A DNA stretch of 11,692 bases. Origin: Bacillota bacterium. GTDB lineage: Bacteria > Bacillota > Limnochordia > Limnochordales > ZCTH02-B6. Numbering within the stretch: position 1 is the first letter of the stretch; the number at the start of each line of letters is the position of its first letter. The stretch covers positions 1-11,692 of the forward strand of contig QGSR01000030.1 of NCBI GenBank assembly GCA_003387805.1. The letters run 5' to 3'. The translations under genes and the position numbers were made by a program. The notes under the pieces are model-generated. The model had not been told where the DNA came from. It worked only from the letters and a program-made list of their open reading frames with translations, and searched no databases. Shown here piece by piece: positions 1 through 6,967 of the stretch.

Positions 1-2
1 TC

Positions 3-2555
3 GTCTCGCGGCTGGGGCCCATCGCGCCCGACGCCAGCTACCGCGCCCTGATGGAACGGCTGCGCCCCATCCTCCGGCTGGCCAAGGAGAAGGGCGCGCA
101 CATCCAGATCGACATGGAGGACTACAGCCTCAAAGATCTGACCTTCGACATTTTCCGCCGCATCGGCGAAGACCCGGAGTTCAAGGACTACCCCAACCTG
201 GGCATCGTCCTGCAGGCGTATTTGCGCAGCGCCGAAGAGGACGCCAGGAAGCTCATCGAGTGGGCCAAGGGCCGCGGCACGCCTGTCAAGGTGAGGCTGG
301 TGAAAGGCGCCTACTGGGACTACGAGACGGTGCACGCCCGCCTCGAAGGCTGGCCGGTCCCGGTGTGGGAGCGCAAGTACGAGAGCGACGCGTCGTACGA
401 GCGGGTCACCAGGCTGTTCCTGGAAAACCATGACGCGGTGCGCCTGGCGGTGGCCAGCCACAACATCCGCTCCATCGCCCACGCCATGGCGCTGAGCGAA
501 GCCATGGGCCTGCCGCCGCGCTCGGTGGAGTTCCAGGTGCTCTACGGCATGGCCACGCCGCTGCGCCGGGCGCTGGTGGACATGGGCCAGCGGGTGCGGG
601 TGTACACGCCCTACGGCGAGCTCATCCCCGGCATGGCGTACCTGGTGCGGCGCCTGCTGGAGAACACGTCCAACCAGTCGTTCCTGCGCCAGGGCTTCGC
701 GGAGGGCGAGTCGCCCGAAAAGCTGCTGCGCAACCCGGCGGCCGTGGCCGGCGAAGCCCAGGACCGAACCCGGCAGGCCGCGGAAGCGGCGGCGGAGGCC
801 CCGGCCGGGGCGGCCGGCGGCGCTCCGGCCGTGACGGGCTCGCCCGACGCGCTGGACGGCTCCGCCGTGTCGGTCATCTCGCCGGTGGCGCCCCACGTCC
901 AGGAGGCGCTGGCGCGCGACCCGCTGGCGTACGGCGGCTGGGGTTCCGGTCCCGAGTTCGGCTTGCCGCCGTACCGCAACGAGCCCCACACGGACTTCTC
1001 CATCGCGGAAAACCGGGAGAAGATGCACGCGGCCTTCGAGAAGGTCCGGGGCGAGCTGGGCCGGCGGTATCCGCTGCTCATCGGAGACGAGCGGGTGGAG
1101 ACCGAAGGCGAGATCGCGTCGGAGAACCCCTCCAAGCCCGACGAGATCATCGGCTACACGGCCCGGGCCCTGCCGGAGCACGCGGAGCGGGCGGTGGCGG
1201 CGGCCAAGGCGGCCTTCGACGAATGGCGCGGCACGCCGGTGGAGCGGCGCGTCGAGATTTTGCGCAACGCCGCCCGCATCATGCGGGAGCGGCGGTTCGA
1301 GCTGGCCGCGCTCATCACCCTGGAGAACGGCAAGCCTTGGCGCGAAGCCGACGGGGACGTGACCGAGGCCATCGACTTCATCGAATGGTACTCCCGGTCC
1401 GCGCTGCGCCTGGGCAAGCCCACCCGCATGGCCGGCCTGACCGGCGAGATCAACCATTATATGTACGAGCCGCGCGGCGTCGCGGCCATTATCGCGCCGT
1501 GGAACTTCCCGCTGGCCATTTTGACGGGCATGTCGAGTGCGGCCCTGGTCGCGGGCAATCCCGTGGTGCTGAAGCCCGCCGAGCAGACGCCGGTCATCGC
1601 GTACAAGCTGGCCGAGATTTACCGTGAGGCGGGTGTGCCCGCGGGCGCGGTCAACTACTTGCCCGGCTACGGCCAGGAGGCGGGCGCGCCGCTGGTGGCC
1701 AGCCCCGACGTGGCCATCATCGCGTTCACGGGCTCTCAGGCCGTCGGCCTGCACATTTTGCGGGAAGCGGCCGTCGTGCGGCCGGGCCAGCGCCACATCA
1801 AGCAGGTCATCACCGAGATGGGCGGCAAGAACGCCATCATCATCGACGATGACGCGGATCTGGACGAGGCTGTCGCGGGCGTGCTGCACTCGGCCTTCGG
1901 CTACGCGGGCCAGAAGTGCTCGGCCGCGTCGCGCATCATCGTCCTGAAGAACATCTACGACGCCTTCATGGAGCGTCTCGTGGAGGCGACGAAGAGTCTC
2001 ATCATCGGGCCTTCGTGGGAACCGGAGACGTACGTCAGCCCCGTCATCGAGCGGGAGGCCCAGGAGCGCATCATGCGCTACATCGAGCTGGGCCACAAGG
2101 AAGGCAAGCCGGTGCTCGTCCAGGAGCCGCCGGAGCGGGCCAAGGCGCTGGGCGGCTACTACGTGCCGCTGGCCATCTTCGAGGACGTGCCGCGGGACGC
2201 CACCATCGCCCGGGAGGAGATCTTCGGCCCGGTGCTGTCGGTCATGCGGGCCAAGGACTTCGACGAGGCGCTGGACATCGCCAACGACAGCGACTACAAG
2301 CTGACGGGCGGCATCTTCTCCCGCAGCCCCGCCCGCATCGAGCGGGCCCGCAAGGAGTTCCTGGTGGGCAACTTCTACATCAACCGCAAGATTACGGGCT
2401 CGCTGGTGGGCCGGCAGCCCTTCGGCGGCCTGGGCCTGTCGGGCACGGGCTTCCAGGCCGGCGGCCCCGACTACGTCAAGCAGTTCGTCCAGACCCGGGT
2501 CATTACGGAAAACACGCTGCGGCGCGGGTTCGCGGACGACATGGCGCAAAGCTAG
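3..2555 (+). CDS. putA: Bifunctional proline dehydrogenase / L-glutamate gamma-semialdehyde dehydrogenase (5'-truncated)
   Basis: Oxidises proline to pyrroline-5-carboxylate with FAD, then the semialdehyde to glutamate with NAD. The frame is open to the left edge, so the true start lies outside; about 850 residues are visible against roughly 1000 for short PutA proteins. Residues are counted from the ATG at 51. The proline dehydrogenase barrel shows RLVKGAYWD (near 82-90), EFQVLYGMA (near 160) and PYGELIPGMAYLVRRLLENT (near 188-207), including the Tyr and Arg-Arg that bind proline. An Ala/Gly/Pro-rich linker (about 242-272) leads to the aldehyde dehydrogenase: PWNFP (483-487), TEMGGKN with the conserved Glu (near 588), GQKCSA with catalytic Cys623, EEIFGP (722-727). 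The end resembles RocA (NRKITGSLVGRQPFGG). No C-terminal regulatory extension or DNA-binding domain is visible. It is the only visible gene of its transcript and converges on yhaM. The family call is very secure. Confidence 0.95.
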   Translation, partial: VSRLGPIAPDASYRALMERLRPILRLAKEKGAHIQIDMEDYSLKDLTFDIFRRIGEDPEFKDYPNLGIVLQAYLRSAEEDARKLIEWAKGRGTPVKVRLVKGAYWDYETVHARLEGWPVPVWERKYESDASYERVTRLFLENHDAVRLAVASHNIRSIAHAMALSEAMGLPPRSVEFQVLYGMATPLRRALVDMGQRVRVYTPYGELIPGMAYLVRRLLENTSNQSFLRQGFAEGESPEKLLRNPAAVAGEAQDRTRQAAEAAAEAPAGAAGGAPAVTGSPDALDGSAVSVISPVAPHVQEALARDPLAYGGWGSGPEFGLPPYRNEPHTDFSIAENREKMHAAFEKVRGELGRRYPLLIGDERVETEGEIASENPSKPDEIIGYTARALPEHAERAVAAAKAAFDEWRGTPVERRVEILRNAARIMRERRFELAALITLENGKPWREADGDVTEAIDFIEWYSRSALRLGKPTRMAGLTGEINHYMYEPRGVAAIIAPWNFPLAILTGMSSAALVAGNPVVLKPAEQTPVIAYKLAEIYREAGVPAGAVNYLPGYGQEAGAPLVASPDVAIIAFTGSQAVGLHILREAAVVRPGQRHIKQVITEMGGKNAIIIDDDADLDEAVAGVLHSAFGYAGQKCSAASRIIVLKNIYDAFMERLVEATKSLIIGPSWEPETYVSPVIEREAQERIMRYIELGHKEGKPVLVQEPPERAKALGGYYVPLAIFEDVPRDATIAREEIFGPVLSVMRAKDFDEALDIANDSDYKLTGGIFSRSPARIERARKEFLVGNFYINRKITGSLVGRQPFGGLGLSGTGFQAGGPDYVKQFVQTRVITENTLRRGFADDMAQS

Positions 2556-2618
2556 GCGCCCGGGGACGCGGGCCGGGCGGCGGCCCGTCCGCCGCCGCCC
2601 CGCCGGGACGCCGCAGAA

Positions 2619-2664
2619 CGCAAAAACGCCGGCCGGGGTGCCAACCTCGGCCGGCGTTCGTTTG
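2619..2664. terminator. Bidirectional intrinsic terminator between putA and yhaM
   Basis: A perfect 11-bp inverted repeat (2625-2635 with 2648-2658, AACGCCGGCCG) is extended inward by a G.T and two G-C pairs to a 6-base loop (2639-2644). The outer CGCAAA and TTTGCG flanks can also pair. Reading on the minus strand, the stem runs into TTTTT, so it fits yhaM best. On the plus strand it is followed by the looser T-rich GTTTGCGTTGGTTTT and could also end putA. The rest of the 130-base gap between the two stop codons is GC-rich with nothing else recognised. Confidence 0.85.
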
Positions 2665-2685
2665 CGTTGGTTTTCGGGCGGTGCC

Positions 2686-3729
2686 TCAGTCCTGCGGCGC
2701 CCGATCGGGATGCTGCTCCAGGTTGTGCTCCATGCGCTCGGGCGCGTCGGCCACGTACATGTGCCGGTTGAACGCGCGCACGAACTGGTAGTCGTCGCCC
2801 ACGCCTTCGGAGTAGGTCCGCAGCGCCATCTCCATGTTGCCGATCTGGCTGTCGAAGTAGTCCGCCGCGGACAAAATGATGCCTTCCAGCGTCAAAGGCT
2901 CCCGCAGCGTGTCCCACTCTTTCTTGCCCTGGTGGCCCAAGATGAGCTCGTCCACCCGCTCCACCAGCTCCCGGGGCACGTTCAGCTCCCGGGCCGCGTC
3001 CAGCAGCATGTCGCGGCCCAGCAAAATGTGGCCGAAGCGCTGGCCCCGGTCGGTGTAAAACACGTCGCCGGTCACCGGGTGCATGGCCAGCTCCTCCAGC
3101 TTGCCCACGTCGTGGAAGCAGGCCGCGAACAGCAGCGTCTGGTACCCGATGGGCGTCAAAAGATGCGGGTACATTTCCCGGGCGGCCAGGCGGCACGTCC
3201 GCATGACGTAGGCGGTGTGCCGGATGAGGCCGCCGGGGTACGCGTGGTGGTTGGACTTGGCCGCGGGCCAGAGCATGAACCGCTCGCGGAAGGAGGCATT
3301 TCCCAGGAAATAACGGGCCCAGCGGGTCAGATGCCCGTCGGTGATTTCGCCGGCGAAGACCGCGTCGATTTCGGCCATGTGCCGGCGGGCGAACTCGGGC
3401 ACCTGCGGCTGCTCGATGAGCTCGTGCAGGGGCTTGCTGCCGCGGCGGATGCCGCCCCACTGCACGTCGATTTTCGGCTTCGACTGAAACTCGCCCCGCA
3501 CGCCGTGCAGTTCGGCCACATCGCCCACTTTCGGGCAGCGCTGGTTGACGTCGTAGTTCCAGACGTACGCCTGAATGGTGCCGGTCTTGTCGCCCAGCAC
3601 CAGGCGCAGAAAATATCGGCCTTCGCTGCCCCGGAGCTCGCATTCCCGGACGACGAACTGGCCGTACACTTGTCGGTTGTTGGGCAGCGCCAAAATTTCG
3701 GCGACGGTCATGCCCTCGTCTCGCTGCAT
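2686..3729 (-). CDS. yhaM: 3'-5' exoribonuclease YhaM (OB-fold plus HD domain)
   Basis: A cytoplasmic 3'-to-5' exoribonuclease of the YhaM family, which trims RNA and single-stranded DNA with divalent metal. The 347-residue product is slightly longer than the roughly 314 of Bacillus YhaM. An N-terminal OB-fold (about 20-90, around YFLRLVLGDKTGTIQAYVWN) is followed by an HD phosphohydrolase domain. Its metal ligands are visible: His161-His162 (NHHAYPGG), His171 (LIRHT), His206-Asp207 (CFHDVGK), His266 (ILGHQGKKEW) and Asp290 (SAADYFDS). The start at 3729 was chosen because GGAGG (3737-3741) lies 7 bases upstream; an open frame to 3786 has no better site, and Met7 at 3711 is a weaker alternative. 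It follows the EEP-family gene by 31 bases, so the two are probably co-transcribed. Confidence 0.9.
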   Translation of the reverse strand: MQRDEGMTVAEILALPNNRQVYGQFVVRECELRGSEGRYFLRLVLGDKTGTIQAYVWNYDVNQRCPKVGDVAELHGVRGEFQSKPKIDVQWGGIRRGSKPLHELIEQPQVPEFARRHMAEIDAVFAGEITDGHLTRWARYFLGNASFRERFMLWPAAKSNHHAYPGGLIRHTAYVMRTCRLAAREMYPHLLTPIGYQTLLFAACFHDVGKLEELAMHPVTGDVFYTDRGQRFGHILLGRDMLLDAARELNVPRELVERVDELILGHQGKKEWDTLREPLTLEGIILSAADYFDSQIGNMEMALRTYSEGVGDDYQFVRAFNRHMYVADAPERMEHNLEQHPDRAPQD

Positions 3730-3736
3730 GGCCGAA

Positions 3737-3741
3737 CCTCC
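3737..3741 (-). promoter_or_regulatory. Ribosome binding site fixing the yhaM start
   Basis: GGAGG on the minus strand, 7 bases before the ATG at 3729-3727. It selects this start over the in-frame codon at 3786, which would overlap the preceding gene's stop. Confidence 0.75.
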
Positions 3742-3760
3742 ATCCAAGCTCTCCCTTATC

Positions 3761-4834
3761 CTATCGTGAGCCGGAAGCCGTGGCAAGCGGACCCGGCTCC
3801 GCCCAGGCCGCAGGCCAGGCGATGTCGGCCGCGACGGGCAAGTGGTCGGAGCCCGGCAGCGGCAGCGGGCCGGCGGCCATGACGCGGCCCGCCAGGTCCG
3901 GCGAGACGAGAATGTAGTCGATGCGGGCCCACGGCTCGGGCAGCGGAAAGGTGGGGCCGGCCCCTGTCGCGGCGTGGGTGTCGACGAAACCGCCGTCGCC
4001 GGTCAGCAGCGCCATTTCCGGCGATGCGGGGTGCGCGTTGAAGTCGCCCATCAATATGACCGGGCGCCCGGACAATGCGCCTCCGCCCAGCGTCCGCGCG
4101 TGAATGACCGCGGCCTGGGCCAGCCGCTCCTCGCGGCCCAGGCCCAATGTGACGCCCGCCACCGTGGCCGGCACGCCGCCGATAACCACTTCGGCCAGGA
4201 GCAGCGAGCGGGGCTCCCGGCCCCGCGGGCGGGGCAGCGCCACCGTTTCGGCGTGCACGATGGGAAAGCGGCTCAGCAGCAAGTTGCCGTAGTGCGACAG
4301 GCGCAGGCCGCCCGAGGCCCACGAGGTGAAGGAGGAGCCGTAGTACCAGTAGGGATAGCCCGCGGCGGCCGCCAGGAACGACGGCTGGTGCACGTTGCCG
4401 CTGCGGCGCCGGTGGACGTCCACTTCGTTGAGCAGCACCACGTCGGCGTCCGCGGCCCGCAGCGCCGCCGCAATGCGGCTGGCGTCGTGCACGCCGTCGG
4501 CTCCCAGGCCCCAGTGAATGTTCCAGGTGAGAAAGCGAACGGTGCACGGGTCGTCGCGGCCGGCGCCGGGCGCGGGGCCGGGCTCGAAATCCGGCATGGA
4601 GGCGCCTTGGAGGCCTGACGCGGCCACGGGCGTCCGCGCCCGATCCGGGGCGGGATCCGGCCCCAACTCGGATCCGAATCCGGGTCCGAGGACGAATCCG
4701 AAACGGAGCCATGCGGCCAGCAGCAGCGCGGCGGCCACGGCCAGCAGGGCTCCCGGGGCGAGGACGGCCGCGGCGCCGGCGGTCCGGGTCCTGCGCCGGC
4801 CCGGGCCGTGGATGCGGCCGGCGAATTCTCCCAT
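3761..4834 (-). CDS. Membrane-anchored endonuclease/exonuclease/phosphatase (EEP) family protein
   Basis: A DNase I / sphingomyelinase-fold hydrolase of unknown substrate, 357 residues. Arg-rich residues 13-17 precede a hydrophobic stretch (about 19-43, AAAVLAPGALLAVAAALLLA), so it is probably membrane-anchored with the catalytic domain outside. A Gly/Pro-rich linker (about 46-97) follows. The EEP core (98-340) shows WNIHWG (Asn105), NEVD (Glu137), YGNLLLSR (182-189), GDFN (Asp264, Asn266), RIDYIL (Asp306) and SDHLPV (Asp330, His331). The usual THL motif, whose His corresponds to DNase I His134, reads VTL here (Thr229), so one catalytic residue seems missing. The start at 4834 has GGGAGG five bases upstream. 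It ends 31 bases before yhaM. The fold is secure; the substrate (nucleic acid, phospholipid or sugar phosphate) cannot be told. Confidence 0.85.
   Translation of the reverse strand: MGEFAGRIHGPGRRRTRTAGAAAVLAPGALLAVAAALLLAAWLRFGFVLGPGFGSELGPDPAPDRARTPVAASGLQGASMPDFEPGPAPGAGRDDPCTVRFLTWNIHWGLGADGVHDASRIAAALRAADADVVLLNEVDVHRRRSGNVHQPSFLAAAAGYPYWYYGSSFTSWASGGLRLSHYGNLLLSRFPIVHAETVALPRPRGREPRSLLLAEVVIGGVPATVAGVTLGLGREERLAQAAVIHARTLGGGALSGRPVILMGDFNAHPASPEMALLTGDGGFVDTHAATGAGPTFPLPEPWARIDYILVSPDLAGRVMAAGPLPLPGSDHLPVAADIAWPAAWAEPGPLATASGSR
4642..4700. repeat. Degenerate hexanucleotide repeat inside the EEP linker
   Basis: RRTCCG units recur at 4642, 4654, 4671, 4677, 4683 and 4695 (GATCCG three times, AATCCG twice, GGTCCG once), partly in tandem. 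On the coding strand they read CGGATC/CGGATT and encode Gly-Phe and Gly-Pro type dipeptides between the membrane segment and the catalytic domain. The likely origin is slippage in a flexible linker. Confidence 0.5.
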
Positions 4835-4969
4835 GGCAGCCTCCCGGCGGTGAAGTCGGCGGCGGGTTTCCTGCCGCTGTCCTACGATTTCGCCCGGGAG
4901 ACCCGCTGGCCTTGAGGAAATCTCCGGCAGCGCCCGGCCGCCCGGCAGGGCCCGCGGGCCGCCGCACGG
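4835..4969 (-). other. Intergenic gap between the P-loop gene and the EEP gene
   Basis: A 135-base GC-rich gap. It contains a perfect 12-bp palindrome GGCCCGCGGGCC at 4949-4960, just after the P-loop gene's stop codon, but no T-run follows, so a terminator is not supported. I see no convincing sigma-A hexamers ahead of the EEP gene; read-through from the P-loop gene is the simpler reading. Confidence 0.4.
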
Positions 4970-6091
4970 CTAGCCCGGCGCGTGCGCCAAAATTTTTTCG
5001 AAAACGCGGCCGCGCAGCTCGTTGACTGCGCCGAAGTCCATGGCCGGCCGGTAGAGGGCCTCCAGCCGCAGGTGGTGCTGACGGGCTTCGGCCAGCGCGG
5101 CCGTCGCGTGCTCGAACAAGTTGCCGAACATGCGCCGGGCCGCGGCCGCGTGCCGCGCGTCCGGGTCCGGCAGCGACAAACCGTGGTCCAAATCGATGAT
5201 CTCGGCGCCGGCGGGCTTGAACTCGTGGGGCGGCCGGGACGTGACCACGGCCACGCCCGCTGCGGGCACCACCAGATGCTCCAGCCGGTCCGGATCGAAG
5301 GGGCAGAAAAACAGCTCCGCGTCCCAGCCACGATCGGTGACGGCGTCGGCCGCCTTGTTGAGCAGCGTGGAGGCGCCGGTCCCGGGCCGGCCCCGCACCA
5401 CGAACACGCGGGGCAGGCCGCCCGCCAGGGTGTCCAGGTGGTGCACGGGGCCCAGGGGCGTGATGGAGCCGGCGAAGAGGCGGCGCCGGCGCCCGGCCGC
5501 GCCCTCCGTCTCGCCGGAAGCGGCCGCCGGGGCCCCCTCTTCGCAGGCCTGCACCACCGCCGCCGCCAGCCGGCGGGCCTGGCGGTGCACGAACGCATGG
5601 TCCATGGCCCGGCCATGGATGTCCTTTTCCGCATCGCGCACCGCTTTCGCGGCGGCCAGGTAATGGTACGCCCGCCGGAAGCTTTGCCGGCCCGCTTCGC
5701 TGAGGCGCCGGATGTCGTCCGCGTGGGGGCGCAGCGCGGCGTCGTCGGTAAACCGCCCCAGATCAATGATTTCGCCCGTCAGCCCCGGAAACGGGGGGTC
5801 GACCACGTGGGGCGCGGTGCCGTCCAGCAGCGCGGTCCGCAAAGAAGGAAACACCACCGCATCCACCGACGCGGGATCCGCGGAGCAATGGTGATACTCG
5901 GCGTCGAAGCCCATGGCTGCCAGCCGGTCCGCGATCCATTTCATAAAGGTGGACTTGCCCGCCCCCGGTCCGCCTTTGAGGATGAACACCCGCCGGGCGT
6001 CGGGGCCGATGATCTGGTCGTAAAACGAGTGAAACCCCCGCCACGTGTTGCCGCCGGGAAACATGCGCCGGACGGTGCCCGCTTTGGTCAT
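4970..6091 (-). CDS. Tandem P-loop ATPase-like protein of unknown function (PRK06851-like)
   Basis: Resembles an uncharacterised Gram-positive family with two P-loop NTPase halves; no biochemical role can be assigned. The 373-residue product starts with a short N-terminus containing NTWRGFHSFYDQII. The first half has a full Walker A, GGPGAGKST (40-48), followed by helical sequence with Arg/Lys-rich stretches. The second half (from about 228) has GRPGTGAST (234-242), where the catalytic Lys is Ala240, so that site is probably inactive in hydrolysis. No signal peptide or membrane segment is seen, so it is probably cytoplasmic. The start at 6091 is preceded by GGAGG at 9 bases; the frame stays open to 6334, but that stretch has no similar ribosome site and a non-protein-like composition. 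The EEP gene lies 135 bases downstream on the same strand and may be co-transcribed. Confidence 0.8.
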   Translation of the reverse strand: MTKAGTVRRMFPGGNTWRGFHSFYDQIIGPDARRVFILKGGPGAGKSTFMKWIADRLAAMGFDAEYHHCSADPASVDAVVFPSLRTALLDGTAPHVVDPPFPGLTGEIIDLGRFTDDAALRPHADDIRRLSEAGRQSFRRAYHYLAAAKAVRDAEKDIHGRAMDHAFVHRQARRLAAAVVQACEEGAPAAASGETEGAAGRRRRLFAGSITPLGPVHHLDTLAGGLPRVFVVRGRPGTGASTLLNKAADAVTDRGWDAELFFCPFDPDRLEHLVVPAAGVAVVTSRPPHEFKPAGAEIIDLDHGLSLPDPDARHAAAARRMFGNLFEHATAALAEARQHHLRLEALYRPAMDFGAVNELRGRVFEKILAHAPG

Positions 6092-6413
6092 GGCCGCATC
6101 CCTCCGTTTCGGCAGCGCCGGGCGAAAGGCCGCCGGCCGCAGTCCACGCTGGACGGGCCGGGCATCGGCATGGCCGGCGTCGACATTATTGTACGCCACG
6201 GCCGGGGCCCGCCGCCAGCGACAAGTTGCAATAGACGAAAAAGGACAAATAAACCGTATATTTGCAGGATAAAAACTTCCAACTTGCGTATGAAAAGGAG
6301 GGAAGAGGCCGTTTCCGTCGAATCGATAACTCACCGCATTAACTATATGCGGCGGCGACCAGCGGGCTTCGAGGCCGCACTATCTTTGTTCCGGGAAGGA
6401 GGGTGAGGAAGGA
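6092..6413. other. Divergent intergenic region with AT-rich island
   Basis: This 322-base region lies between the divergently transcribed P-loop and cytochrome genes. About 6221-6350 is markedly AT-rich against the GC-rich surroundings, as expected for a promoter region serving both directions. I could not find a well-spaced -35/-10 pair on either strand; TACAAT on the minus strand (plus 6187-6192) is a possible lone -10. A 7-bp inverted repeat CAAGTTG/CAACTTG (6222-6228, 6280-6286) and a 6-bp one, CCGCAT/ATGCGG (6334-6339, 6347-6352), are possible protein sites. No supported gene or structured RNA is seen. Confidence 0.5.
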
Positions 6414-6836
6414 GTGCGCAGTGCGAAGATCTGGATTCCGGCGGCGGCGTTGGTGGCCATCCTGGTGGTCGTCATCGGGGTGGTCGGCTTCGGCCAGGAG
6501 ACTTCGGCCACGGTCAGCTTCTCCAACGACATCATGCCGATGTTCCTCGCCAGCTGCGCCGAGTGCCACAACTCCGAGGATCCGAGCGCGGGTCTCAACC
6601 TGGAGACCAACGTGTGGGAGAACATCGTCGGGGTCGAGTCCACGCGCGTCGAGCCGCCCATGGCTTTCGTGAAGCCGGGCGACCCGCAGAACAGCTATCT
6701 CATCCACAAGCTGGCGGGCACCCACGAGGAAGTCGGCGGCCGCGGCCAGCGAATGCCCCGGGGCCGCGACCCGTGGACGGAAGAGCAGATGGAGCTCATC
6801 ATTCGCTGGGTCAGCGAGGGTGCACTGAACAATTAA
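6414..6836 (+). CDS. Membrane-anchored monohaem c-type cytochrome
   Basis: A small electron-transfer-type protein of 140 residues. The N-terminus MRSAKIW followed by a hydrophobic segment (about 7-26) is an uncleaved anchor or signal sequence, placing the haem domain outside the membrane. The haem attachment motif CAECH is at 48-52, in a context (FLASCAECHNSE..GLNLET) like planctomycete-type cytochrome c domains. Met114 in RMPRG is the likely distal ligand, and WTEEQMELIIRWVSEGA forms the usual C-terminal helix. The GTG start at 6414 is preceded by AAGGAGGG (6396-6403), with GGAGG 11 bases away, a rather long spacing. It stands alone: divergent from the P-loop gene and closed by its own terminator, with no oxidase or reductase genes beside it, so its redox partner is unknown. 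Confidence 0.87.
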   Translation: MRSAKIWIPAAALVAILVVVIGVVGFGQETSATVSFSNDIMPMFLASCAECHNSEDPSAGLNLETNVWENIVGVESTRVEPPMAFVKPGDPQNSYLIHKLAGTHEEVGGRGQRMPRGRDPWTEEQMELIIRWVSEGALNN

Positions 6837-6868
6837 CCTTCTTCAATCGTCGAGAGACGAGCATTGCG

Positions 6869-6919
6869 GCGGGAGCGAAAAGCGGACCAAGGTCCGGGGG
6901 TGACGCTCCCGCTTTTTTT
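6869..6919 (+). terminator. Strong rho-independent terminator of the cytochrome gene
   Basis: A perfect 9-bp stem, GCGGGAGCG (6869-6877) with CGCTCCCGC (6904-6912), is followed at once by seven T (6913-6919). A smaller inverted repeat CGGACC-AA-GGTCCG (6883-6896) sits inside the loop. No T-run is found on the other strand, so it acts only in the plus direction. It lies 33 bases after the cytochrome stop. Confidence 0.93.
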
Positions 6920-6967
6920 GATGCCGTGCCGGGCTCCCCTTTCCTCCGGCGCTCGGCCGCACCGGGG

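Noticed and set aside
2638..3882. 414-codon plus-strand open frame antisense to yhaM
   Set aside because: yhaM has complete domain motifs; this frame begins inside the terminator hairpin and has no motif.
6092..6334. N-terminal extension of the P-loop protein by 81 codons
   Set aside because: There is no ribosome site at the upstream ATG, and the extra sequence lies in the AT-rich island with an irregular composition; the ATG at 6091 has GGAGG.
4982..6406. 474-codon plus-strand open frame over the P-loop gene
   Set aside because: Antisense to a gene with a clear Walker A and a good ribosome site; the translation is rich in Arg, Gly and His and resembles nothing.
6290..6406. 38-codon plus-strand open frame (MKRREEAVSVES...) just before the cytochrome, possible leader peptide
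   Set aside because: No ribosome site precedes its ATG and it has no attenuator-like partner hairpin, so it is more likely chance in the intergenic region.
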